Shown here piece after piece: positions 9,601 through 16,440 of a stretch of 42,256 nt of DNA. This stretch comes from a bacterium. GTDB lineage: Bacteria > Acidobacteriota > HRBIN11 > JAKEFK01. The stretch lies in NCBI GenBank assembly GCA_022616075.1, contig JAKEFK010000072.1, forward strand, positions 1 to 42,256. The letters are read 5' to 3'. The position numbers and the translations under genes are program-made. The notes under the pieces were generated by a model, which searched no databases, was not told the origin of the DNA, and saw nothing but the letters and a program-made list of their open reading frames with translations. Numbering within the stretch: the stretch's first letter is position 1; each line of letters begins with the position of its first letter.

Positions 9601-10697
9601 CTGGCAACGGTGATTATCCGCTCACTGTTTTTCCACGAACCGGTGATGTTGCTGTCGCCATTCGCGCCCGCATTTCCCGCAGAAGCACACACGATCACTC
9701 CAGCATCTGTTGCGCCTTCCAATGCAATTTTGACCGGATCATGAATAGAATCGGTGGTGAGCCATCGCGAATGTCCCAAACTGATATTCAAACTATCCGC
9801 CTCATCTTTGATCACATCTTCGATCGCGGCGATAAATTCAGCCGTGTCTCCATCGAGTCTGTAACTCATGATGTACGCGCCGGGCGCCATTCCTGAAAGA
9901 TTCAGATTGAAAACTTCGGTGCCCGAATTGTATTGATAAATGCCTTCTACGCCAGCCATGATTCCCGCAACGTGCGTCGCGTGAAGAGAGCCTGGCCCAA
10001 ATGGAGTGGCGGTTGTGTCGCCTGGCGGAGCATAAGTGCTAGCAACGATGACTTTGTTGCTGGCGAAGGTTGCCACCGGAAGAGGGGTTCTGACACCTCC
10101 GGCCACACGTTCGGCTCTTGGATAACCGGAGGGCGCCTGATATCCACTCGGATTGAAGAAAGGATGATTCGCGTTTGTGCCGCTGTCGATTAGAGCCACA
10201 CGCTGACCAGCACCCGCGCCTAAAGGATCGGGTGGAAGCGCCGACCAGAGTCCGGAAATGCCAAGCAGGTTTCTGCTCTCATCTGTCTCAAATTCCAGCG
10301 GATAAGTTTCTGTAACCGCAACAACGCCTGGAAGTTTTCGGACCGCATTGATCTGGCTGCGAAATAATTTCAATGCAAAACCGTTGAAGCCGATCCGGTA
10401 TCGCCAGTGAATTTCCAAACCTGGCGCAGCAATCACAATCTGCGGCTCCAGCGCCGCTTGCTTCTGAGCGAGATACGCCACATACGCCTGACACGCGGGA
10501 GCAAGAATATTCAGATGACCATCTGCAGTTCGGGCCTGCAACACTCCCTGCAATGTTGGAATCGTATCCTTGTACTGCGACAACGAAGGATCGGAAAGCT
10601 GAACGATCGCGCGAACCCGATCGTCCGCGGAAACAGCACACACAAAAAGTGTAATGAATAAGAAAGATGTTATGAGACGGTGAAATAAGGCCTTCAT
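6645..10697 (-). CDS. Large secreted subtilisin-like serine protease (S8) with PA, PKD and carbohydrate-binding-like modules
   Basis: A 23-residue signal peptide is followed by an inhibitor-I9-like propeptide (about 25-135). The S8 domain spans about 160-635. The catalytic Asp is in VALIDSGTN (171), the His in SLHATHVAG (239; the usual HGTH reads HATH), the oxyanion Asn in ASAGNAG (342), and the Ser in LSGTSMSTPH (572). A PA domain is inserted at about 400-510. Then come an Fn3-like segment (635-745), an alpha/beta domain (748-1035) starting DVLLIDWD, a PKD domain (1040-1112) with YRWDFGDGTPFF, a jelly-roll-like module (1118-1237) and a C-terminal beta module (1255-1350). The last two recur in the protein at 16441-19149. 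It has a strong GGAGGG ribosome site. It probably degrades extracellular protein. Confidence 0.93.
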   Translation of the reverse strand: MKALFHRLITSFLFITLFVCAVSADDRVRAIVQLSDPSLSQYKDTIPTLQGVLQARTADGHLNILAPACQAYVAYLAQKQAALEPQIVIAAPGLEIHWRYRIGFNGFALKLFRSQINAVRKLPGVVAVTETYPLEFETDESRNLLGISGLWSALPPDPLGAGAGQRVALIDSGTNANHPFFNPSGYQAPSGYPRAERVAGGVRTPLPVATFASNKVIVASTYAPPGDTTATPFGPGSLHATHVAGIMAGVEGIYQYNSGTEVFNLNLSGMAPGAYIMSYRLDGDTAEFIAAIEDVIKDEADSLNISLGHSRWLTTDSIHDPVKIALEGATDAGVIVCASAGNAGANGDSNITGSWKNSERIITVASSTHARLFSNAVSVTGAPPSLQDRVGIPGAAPAPPIVTTISGEYVVTPGGTSGSAGQACAALPAGSMTGKIALVSRGTCTFDAKKNNVMAAGAVAMIVHNNADDPPTVMGGFNPPVIPSVMISKTDGLGMVTWAAANAAPNASIKGPVARLTTAWPDTVSSFSSRGPSAIMTVKPDIAAPGANILSSITDAAGTVTPPFFEQLSGTSMSTPHITGIAALVKALHPTWTPAQVKSAIMNDANTAMFLDTAFSIPALAKHRGAGRVDAARLVNPDLTFTPSSVSFGLLSSGQSGNANIIATDMRGQGQPLLQYTVSIIPVIGHSAVNVTAAPSSFSSPGGSFTLNLSTSGAPAGDFEGFVEITGNGKSYRLPYYVRIQDASAVKDVLLIDWDRTASGAGDFRSFYTGALSSLGLTYDLFDGGISTAANGNPGVTLVQLQNYRTAILYMGDNFTNWSTTHVGGSFPLQDYLTGGGKLIAIGQDLNSQILYNQNTGSDFNLTSMAGFIRGFEKEPANCTNITSDADFYAVTTPADVLITKFELFGREGDVSVNNGGDGANNQIFPDAGRKAEAADKDDGCIQLYNAENIAPHARVLGNYQTTTRNGIDALREESGVATGVAPDLTLENETPKVNWSAALLHVGLEGLNSNLGDLTAPQALGLLLDFVNDDVSVALAGITTCTTVQFTANATSSRQAEFTKYRWDFGDGTPFFETTTNSVSHSYPAPGDYVARVQAIDALTRSDLGKLALQIDPPPAIDDSHAAVEYTGGWHFKTDSAASNGGYHVRVGSNKKGAATRVVFEGTGITYFYALSSSGGTADIYIDGVKNQTLSYAGTGKISFGHSVSFSNLANGTHEIRIVHVSGTVYVDGFQISCDGEGANASAVQFRSETDSGSANSSEGALITRTFNIGPADQEVSVLIEGSPMPLGVKLLDPAGNLIASGQALISGLSFSGIDSQLSASGVYTLQVVNTLLPGTSLNISVARTVRAD

Positions 10698-10740
10698 GGT
10701 TCCCTCCTGATTAAAGGATTTACCAGCAAGGGAAACGCGA

Positions 10741-10762
10741 CAATGAGGGAAACACCCTAAAA
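10741..10762 (-). promoter_or_regulatory. 22-nt element shared with the gene at 16441-19149; candidate operator
   Basis: Read on the coding strand, this contains the inverted repeat AGGG-TGTTT-CCCT (10746-10758) flanked by TTTT and CATTG. All 22 bases are identical to 19207-19228, upstream of the other large secreted protein. It sits 43 nt before the protease start codon. Placement, symmetry and exact recurrence suggest a common transcription factor site. The binding protein is not known; a NarL-type regulator in the window is one candidate. Confidence 0.6.
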
Positions 10763-10778
10763 GCGCGAGGAACTCACC

Positions 10779-12566
10779 TCATTCTTTCTGCAAACGGCGC
10801 GCGCGCGCAACGATCTGACCCTCTCGATCTCGCAAAGCAAGACCCATAGATCTTCCATCCTTCAGTTCAAATTCCAGATTCGTGCTCCCCTGAATGAACA
10901 AATGAAAATTCACGAACTTGTTAGTGGACTGCGGTCGGAAAGGAGGGACCATGGGTAAAGGAAAGTCCGGAAACCACATCAGCGATTCTGAAGGTCCCCA
11001 GACCCAGCGGTAATATTTTGTTCCATTCGCGAAGTTTAGAATGGAATAGGTTTCTGCATATAGACTTTTTTTGCTTTGAAAAATTGGCACTGTTCCTAGA
11101 ACTTTATAGCGCTCCATCTTCCCAAAACGCTTCTGTGCCTCTTCCCATTCCGGTTTGAAGCGAGCCATTCCTTCTTTGCCCAGTAGTTCAGCCAAATGAT
11201 CCAGTTTGCCCTGAAATAGTTCGCTCAAGATCTTTTCGCATTTCTTGGTGTTCTTTTCAAGAAGACTCAACAGATCTTTGCTTCCGGGCACAGGAAGCTC
11301 CAGCTTCGAATAAAATGATGCGTCCCAGTTGTCCGGAATCCCGGGAACAAAACGATTCACAGCGCGTTGGTCCTGTGGAGCTACCATTAACGAATCACCA
11401 ACGACGGAAATCCTTACGGTGCCGTTATCATCAAACGAATATGTCCCTTCATAGTTCTTAAGATTAACTCGCTTATGGACGCTAATATCGGGAGGAAGTT
11501 TGTAGGGCTTACCTGATAAGATGAATTTAAAAATCGACGGACGAACAGCCGGCATCAAAGCCTCGCGCACCGGAAAATCCGCGATCGCAAGGTTCGTGAG
11601 GCCGATAACGACCAGCCCGCGATCAATATAACGACGATAAAATCCATTGAAGGAGTTTCCGTGTCCGCTATGCCAGATGATTCTGCCATCCTCTTTGTTG
11701 TCTTCCACCCACCAACCGTATCCATAATCAAAAAGGTCGGTTTTTACATGGGGTGAAAAGAATTTTTGCTTCGCTTCGTCTGACAGAATCTCCCCGGACT
11801 CCAGCGCTCTTTCCCACAAGAACAGATCGCATGGATTGCTTAGGACTCCGGAGTTCCCGAGCTCGGCGAAGCTCTCTCCATAAATCGTCAAGGTGCCGCC
11901 ATATCCTTTTGCCAGGGGCGCGGATAATTTTTCGGGACGTGTTACGAAACTCGTGTATTTCATTCCCGCGGGATGGAAGAGCTCTTCAGTAACAAATTCT
12001 TCAAATTTTCTTCCTGACGCAATTTCAATGATTGCCGCGAGCAAAGCATAGCCATCGTTGGAGTAAATCATCTCTTCCTTTTCAAGCAGCGGTCTGGAAA
12101 GAATTGCGGCGGTGTATTCATTGCGTTTCAGCACTGGATGATTCGCATAATATTCGTAGTCGTCTTCGATCCGCCCGGTATGAGTCAACAAATTGTGAAT
12201 TGTAATTCTGTCCCACACTTCCAGAGCATCGGGAAAGAAACGTCTCACCGCATCCTGTGTCTTCAGCTTTCCCGACATCTCTAGCTTTAGAACGGCCGCT
12301 GCGGTGAATTGCTTGGAGATGGATGCGATTTCAAAAAGTGTATCTGTCGTGACAACTTTTCCAAGTTCGCGATCGGCCAGACCGTAGCCTTTCTTCAATT
12401 GAACAATTCCACTCTTCGCAACGAGAACGCTCCCGGAAAATCCAAACGCTTGCAGTTTTGAGAGATATTCATCCAGATCGGCTCCAAGCCCCGGACGAAC
12501 CGTGATGGAATCGGCCGCCTGTAATTGAACGGACAGCAAGAGCAACAAAACAAGAATGCGAAACAT
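10779..12566 (-). CDS. Secreted serine hydrolase, class C beta-lactamase/penicillin-binding fold
   Basis: A signal peptide MFRILVLLLLLSVQLQA precedes the catalytic domain. The SxxK motif is in SISKQF (Ser82, Lys85), the YxN motif in YSNDGY (Tyr168, Asn170), and the third motif HxG in WHSGHGNSF. The family includes esterases, D-aminopeptidases and beta-lactamases, so resistance should not be assumed. About 200 extra C-terminal residues form a beta-rich DUF3471-like region. The start is set at 12566: it lies one base after the TrmB stop (TGAGATG), indicating translational coupling, and it begins the signal peptide. The longer frame upstream only runs through the TrmB gene. Confidence 0.92.
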   Translation of the reverse strand: MFRILVLLLLLSVQLQAADSITVRPGLGADLDEYLSKLQAFGFSGSVLVAKSGIVQLKKGYGLADRELGKVVTTDTLFEIASISKQFTAAAVLKLEMSGKLKTQDAVRRFFPDALEVWDRITIHNLLTHTGRIEDDYEYYANHPVLKRNEYTAAILSRPLLEKEEMIYSNDGYALLAAIIEIASGRKFEEFVTEELFHPAGMKYTSFVTRPEKLSAPLAKGYGGTLTIYGESFAELGNSGVLSNPCDLFLWERALESGEILSDEAKQKFFSPHVKTDLFDYGYGWWVEDNKEDGRIIWHSGHGNSFNGFYRRYIDRGLVVIGLTNLAIADFPVREALMPAVRPSIFKFILSGKPYKLPPDISVHKRVNLKNYEGTYSFDDNGTVRISVVGDSLMVAPQDQRAVNRFVPGIPDNWDASFYSKLELPVPGSKDLLSLLEKNTKKCEKILSELFQGKLDHLAELLGKEGMARFKPEWEEAQKRFGKMERYKVLGTVPIFQSKKSLYAETYSILNFANGTKYYRWVWGPSESLMWFPDFPLPMVPPFRPQSTNKFVNFHLFIQGSTNLEFELKDGRSMGLALRDREGQIVARARRLQKE

Positions 12567-12567
12567 C

Positions 12568-13404
12568 TCAATCTTCGAATGAAATAGAGTCGGCGTACGG
12601 TAGTGCGCGAAAGCCCGGGGTGTTACGGAAAAAGAATGGCTCCATCTTTTCGAACAACTCTTGAATGCGCGCCTTTGTGCGCGCTTTCGGAGGAAGCGCC
12701 TGAATTGCTGTGAGTCCAATCTCACAACTCAATCCATTATGCTCGCGCGCCGCAAGAAAACTGTTCCTGCTCCAAATCGCGCTGCGTACCTTGTCAGACT
12801 CCTTTGAAAAAAGCGAGGAAAGAAATTCTTTACCGTCCGTAACGGTGTTCAAAATTTCGCCGGGCCAGCTCTGAATCAGGCCCGATCCATGAAGCTGAAC
12901 AACCTTTAAGGAGCAATCGATTTCTGCATCTTCATAGATTTTGACTGCAACTTTCACGCCCCGCTTGTGCGCTCTTTTAATGTCGGGAGTAAGCATCTTC
13001 AAAGGACCGGGGAAAAGATCCAGGAGGGCGACGTTTTTGCACTTTTTTAACAGCACAAGCGATCTTTCAATGACCTCATCCCGCGATGGAATCTGGTATA
13101 CGCGATCGTCCAGGGCGGCTCTGGGCAGCTCGCGTAAACTTTTCTGAACCTTTCTGACCTGTTCTGTGAAGGAGCGATTGATCTGCGAAAGAAATTCCTG
13201 GGGTCGGACGGCCCTGCACATACGAATCTTTCCATCATCGATGAGTATGCCCCCCCTGTTCGATAGTGATTCTATTGCGCGGTACGTTTGAGCTGCCGGA
13301 CGACCGATCGCCTGCGCAATCCGGTATCCGGTGGCAGGAGATTCGCCAAGAAGAAACAGGTAGACCTCGGATTCAGCAGGGGTGAATCCAAGTTCGGTCA
13401 GCAT
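12568..13404 (-). CDS. TrmB-family transcriptional regulator
   Basis: The N-terminal winged helix begins LTELGFTPAESEVYLFLL and continues ATGYRIAQAIGRPAAQTYRAI, the classic TrmB pattern. A coiled-coil-like segment (about 85-110) and a TrmB C-terminal sensor region follow, with EVIERSLVLLKKCKN and LLDLFPGPL. It is the first gene of an operon with the serine hydrolase, joined by TGAGATG. A 26-bp perfect palindrome lies 8 bp before its start codon, which strongly suggests autoregulation. TrmB proteins often sense sugars or other metabolites; the ligand here is unknown. Confidence 0.9.
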   Translation of the reverse strand: MLTELGFTPAESEVYLFLLGESPATGYRIAQAIGRPAAQTYRAIESLSNRGGILIDDGKIRMCRAVRPQEFLSQINRSFTEQVRKVQKSLRELPRAALDDRVYQIPSRDEVIERSLVLLKKCKNVALLDLFPGPLKMLTPDIKRAHKRGVKVAVKIYEDAEIDCSLKVVQLHGSGLIQSWPGEILNTVTDGKEFLSSLFSKESDKVRSAIWSRNSFLAAREHNGLSCEIGLTAIQALPPKARTKARIQELFEKMEPFFFRNTPGFRALPYADSISFED

Positions 13405-13412
13405 AAGGGACT

Positions 13413-13438
13413 ATATTATTATCAATTGATAATAATAT
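13413..13438. promoter_or_regulatory. 26-bp perfect AT-rich palindrome, probable TrmB operator
   Basis: The sequence is symmetric across all 26 bases, centred on CAATTG; the inner 14 bp read TTATCAATTGATAA. It lies 8 bp upstream of the TrmB start, where it would overlap the promoter or the ribosome site. Winged-helix dimers of the TrmB/MarR type bind such palindromes. A perfect 26-bp palindrome is very unlikely by chance. Confidence 0.75.
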
Positions 13439-13581
13439 CAAGCAATCATCTTAAAGTAAAATGATTCTGGTATGATCGATCTCGCACGCTCCGATTGAAC
13501 CGGAGTCCGGAGCCGGCTGGAAATCGAAGAAAATGCCAACTAGTTTTGGAGTGGGAGTTGATTACTCGCTTGTTCGGGCTC

Positions 13582-13632
13582 AAGTAGCTCGGGCGTCTCG
13601 CCCGAGCCCGGCGGGGACGTCCGCGCTACTTT
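13582..13632. repeat. GTAGC...GCTAC dispersed palindromic repeat, copy 1
   Basis: The unit starts AAGTAGCTCGGGCGTCTCG and ends GGACGTCCGCGCTACTTTT, with complementary ends. It is one of four related copies (also 19249-19307, 24562-24619 and 25253-25313). It lies in the noncoding space between the TrmB gene and the broken STN gene. It is GC-rich, unlike its neighbours, and has no coding function. Confidence 0.8.
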
Positions 13633-13678
13633 TAATCACAACGATTGGCTTCACGGAGGTCTTGCCGTTCGTGCTCCG

Positions 13679-14444
13679 TTAGCTTCCCAGCGTCAGGCCC
13701 CACACGGCGAAGTTTGTTTCAATGTCTGTGATGATCAAAGTGTTGGTACGCGGGTCAACGATTGTGCTTCCCCTTTTCGTGAGGAACGGTTTTATGATCC
13801 GCTCCATCTCCGTTGCTTTCGCATAGCTCAGCCGGATTAATTTTGTTACCAGCGGTGAATTCAACTTTCGTTCTTCTTCAATTTTTCTGCGAGCAATTTC
13901 TTCCTGTTCGATTTTGGAATAGGGAGCGATTCGTATGACATTCCCTTCGACTGTGTAGCCAAGCCCTTGATTCCTGGTGATCAAAATCGAGCGCTTGATC
14001 CCAGGGAACCTCGGTTAATTTCAAAGTAACTGTTCCTTTTACCGCGGGATCCAGAATCACATTCAGGCCGCTAATGTCCGCAATGAAACGGAACAGATCT
14101 TTGATGTCAATGTCTTTGAAATCAAAAGAGAATGGTTCGCCGGTCCATTGAGTGGTGTTGTTGTTCCGGTTGCTGATTTCTTTCTTTTGAAAAGTGGCGT
14201 CCGGCAAAAATGCTTTGGCAACCCGTTGTTCTTCTTCGTTCCTGATTCGAATCGTTGTTTGATTCCAATCGATTTGGTTCGCCCGGAACTTCATAGTCAC
14301 GCCTTCAAAGTCTTTGATAATTGTTTCGTTTGGCGTTTGTTGAATGAGTTCGCCTGAAAAGCTCCTGCCGTCACTTCTTACGACAGTGTACGAAAATGCA
14401 ACAGCGGGAACGATCAAAATGAGAAGGAAAATCCGGTGCAACAT
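13679..14444 (-). pseudogene. Frameshifted, truncated STN/secretin-N-type exported protein
   Basis: Translation starts at 14444 behind a perfect AAGGAGGT ribosome site and gives a signal peptide (MLHRIFLLILIVPAVAFS). The region FDFKDIDIKDLFRFIADISG, with LNVILDPAVKGTVTLKL and PWDQAL, is the short STN domain of PilQ/secretin or TonB receptors. After DQALD the frame breaks. Removing one base from the A4 run at 13983-13986 (T4 on the coding strand) restores LITRNQGLGYTVEGNVIRIAP and an N1-like piece ending TNTLIITDIETNFAV. The protein then stops with an unrelated tail, before any secretin pore domain. It is therefore both frameshifted and 3'-truncated. Sequencing error could explain the frameshift but not the truncation. 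Confidence 0.75.
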
Positions 14445-14530
14445 ACGCACCTCCTTTGCACTAATTTTATCACTATCCGCAATAGGACCTTCACCATTCA
14501 AAACTTATATTTAATACGTGGTCGAAGATT

Positions 14531-14755
14531 GTGATTCCGATCCGGGTAGAATGTTATTCAGGTTACAAAAGCGAGGAGCGTCCGCTTCGGTTTACTCTGG
14601 GTGAACGGACCTTTGAAATCGTAGATATTGATGATCGCTGGTATTCGCCCGACGCCATCTACTTTCGCGTTAAGGCTGACGATGGAAATATCTATCTGCT
14701 TCGTCACGATGAAATCCAAGACTTTTGGAGCCTCGAAGCGTTTCGGTATCGATGA
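14531..14755 (+). CDS. Small conserved hypothetical protein
   Basis: The 74-aa acidic, beta-rich protein starts at a GTG and contains IRVECYSGYKSEERPLRF, then IDDRWYSPDAIYFRVKADD and YLLRHDE. I recognise the general pattern (RVECYSGY, DRW, YF.VR.DDG..Y.LRHD) as a small conserved family of unknown function. It resembles a one-domain beta-barrel cytosolic protein. It lies between the broken STN gene, which is divergent, and the SET-domain gene, which converges 62 bp away. Confidence 0.75.
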   Translation: MIPIRVECYSGYKSEERPLRFTLGERTFEIVDIDDRWYSPDAIYFRVKADDGNIYLLRHDEIQDFWSLEAFRYR

Positions 14756-14817
14756 TCGCCAGACAGGCCATACAATTTTTAAAATATGGGCCGGCGGGCC
14801 GTCGAGGCAAATCGAAG

Positions 14818-15534
14818 TTACGAAGGCAAGTGAAGTCTCGCCCTAAGCCTGGGTTTGAGGCTATTCAAGAAATAGGCACGCATTCGTTTGAACAGCCGAT
14901 AGGAGCCCGTGTAATCGTAGACAATTTCGGTAGAGGCGGGAATATCTTTTATTGCCCTTACGATGATGTGAAGGATGTTATCAAACAGAACGCCCATGGA
15001 TTCGCTATTCGGAGATTCGCTGTGGTTTGCGTAGCGAATCTCGTTTCCCTGGTTCAGCGCATCGATAACATGTTTTCTATAACTGAATGCTGAAGTTGGG
15101 TACCCAAAACAGTATTCATTGATGTTTCCGAAAATCAGATTTAATTTCCTGACCAGGCCGGTATATTCACCGATATACTCCCAGGCCGCGATGTCTTTTT
15201 CAGCAAAGAGTCCATACCCAATCGTTTCATCAATCCACCGGATGGAAACATCAGCGATATAGTGGCTCTCTATTTCTTTGGCATGTAGAGCCCCAAGCCA
15301 ACGGCTATCTGTTCCAATGGAACCGGTCTCAAGGGCGTGAGAGCACTGCATTCTAATGCGCTCTGCCACTTTTTCATCCTGAAATTCGAGTTCCCAAAGA
15401 TAGACAATTCCGGTGGCAGCCATGAATTGCTCTATGGTATAAACTTTGATCTCATTTTCTCCACGGCCTGCGAATTTTATGAAATGGGAGTCACTTTGTT
15501 TTTTTCGGGAAGTCTCGGGAGTGAATTGAGTCAT
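14818..15534 (-). CDS. SET-domain protein, putative protein lysine methyltransferase
   Basis: The C-terminal half (about 100-225) is a SET domain: WIDETIGYGLFAEKDI, then GEYTG, the SAM/pseudoknot motif IRYANHSESPN, and EIVYDYTG with the catalytic Tyr. No pre-SET or post-SET cysteine cluster is present. The N-terminal 100 residues are not recognised. Bacterial SET proteins methylate proteins, including ribosomal or nucleoid proteins in some lineages; the target here is unknown. The start at 15534 is preferred because GGAGAG lies about 10 nt upstream; an in-frame ATG at 15561 adds nine residues. Confidence 0.88.
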   Translation of the reverse strand: MTQFTPETSRKKQSDSHFIKFAGRGENEIKVYTIEQFMAATGIVYLWELEFQDEKVAERIRMQCSHALETGSIGTDSRWLGALHAKEIESHYIADVSIRWIDETIGYGLFAEKDIAAWEYIGEYTGLVRKLNLIFGNINEYCFGYPTSAFSYRKHVIDALNQGNEIRYANHSESPNSESMGVLFDNILHIIVRAIKDIPASTEIVYDYTGSYRLFKRMRAYFLNSLKPRLRARLHLPS

Positions 15535-15627
15535 CACATCGGCTCTCCATAACTGATACACGGGAACCGGCTTTTTCTCAAGTGGCCCGCTGTAACGGGA
15601 TATGCGTTGCGTGATTTTTCTTTCTAT

Positions 15628-16395
15628 ATGATCATTTCAAATATGATCCACAGCGAAGATCGCGGCGCCGTAAGAGTTCTTCGGATGGAACATGGGAAGG
15701 TGCAAGCCTTCGATCTGGAATTGCTTTCCGATTTGATCGAAGCATTCCAGCAAGCGGAAACATCCTCCACAAAAGCCCTTGTCTTGACCGGAACGGGAAA
15801 AACCTTTTCGGCCGGAGTCGATCTATTCCGTGTATTGGAAGGAGGTCGTCTTTATCTGGAAACATTCTTGCCGAAATTGGATGAAATGCTGGAACGCGTT
15901 TTTCTATTCCCAAAGCCAGTCGTCTGCGCGATCAACGGACATGCCATTGCCGGCGGCTGTGTGCTTTCTTCCGCATGCGATTACAGAATGATGAGCAGCG
16001 AAGGGGGGCAGATTGGTGTTCCAGAATTGTTAGTTGGACTCCCTTTTCCATTGCTGCCCTTTGAGATTGTGCGCTTCAGCATGGCTCCGCAACATGTGCA
16101 ACGCGTGATCTACACCGGAAAGACGTATTCACCGATAGAAGCACTTCAGGTTGGATTACTGGATGAAGTCACCGGATCGGAATCTCTGCTGCAGAATGCC
16201 TGCGAAGTTGCTGCACAATTCGGCGCCATTCCCTCTGTCTCCTTCCGCATTGTGAAAGAGCAACTGCGCAAACCGGTTCTGGATGGTGTGGCGCAATACT
16301 CAAATGACGCTCGGCTACTGGAGGGCTGGAGCAATCCCGAGATACACGGGGTTATCCGGCAATACTTGAATCGAACGATCAAAAACAAAACATAA
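15628..16395 (+). CDS. Enoyl-CoA hydratase/isomerase (crotonase) family protein
   Basis: The crotonase fold is shown by LTGTGKTFSAGVDLF and CAINGHAIAGGCVLSSACDYR, whose backbone amides form the oxyanion hole, followed by GVPELLVGLPFP. One of the two hydratase glutamates is kept (PELLVG). The other position (GGGCE in classical hydratases) reads GGCV. This suggests an isomerase, hydrolase or other crotonase activity rather than standard hydration. It is cytosolic and CoA-dependent. The start is uncertain: TTG 15607, ATG 15628 and ATG 15643 are all in frame without a clear ribosome site. Confidence 0.9.
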   Translation: MIISNMIHSEDRGAVRVLRMEHGKVQAFDLELLSDLIEAFQQAETSSTKALVLTGTGKTFSAGVDLFRVLEGGRLYLETFLPKLDEMLERVFLFPKPVVCAINGHAIAGGCVLSSACDYRMMSSEGGQIGVPELLVGLPFPLLPFEIVRFSMAPQHVQRVIYTGKTYSPIEALQVGLLDEVTGSESLLQNACEVAAQFGAIPSVSFRIVKEQLRKPVLDGVAQYSNDARLLEGWSNPEIHGVIRQYLNRTIKNKT

Positions 16396-16432
16396 CAATT
16401 CGATTGTTAAGGGCAGGTCCGGAGACCCGCCC
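16393..16432. terminator. Two hairpins between convergent genes, possible bidirectional terminator
   Basis: TAACAAT-TCG-ATTGTTA (16393-16409) is a perfect 7-bp stem that includes the stop codon of the crotonase gene. GGGCAGGTC-CGGA-GACCCGCCC (16411-16432) forms an 8 of 9 bp GC-rich stem. The pair lies between two convergent genes, where terminators are expected. No long T run follows, so intrinsic termination is only suggested. Confidence 0.45.
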
Positions 16433-16440
16433 CAAGCAAA

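Noticed and set aside
10779-12566. Antibiotic-resistance beta-lactamase
   Set aside because: The SxxK, YxN and HxG motifs are shared by many esterases and peptidases; the long C-terminal extension and the TrmB partner do not point to resistance.
12567-12725. N-terminal extension of the serine hydrolase
   Set aside because: It overlaps the TrmB gene, whereas the ATG at 12566 starts a signal peptide directly after the TrmB stop.
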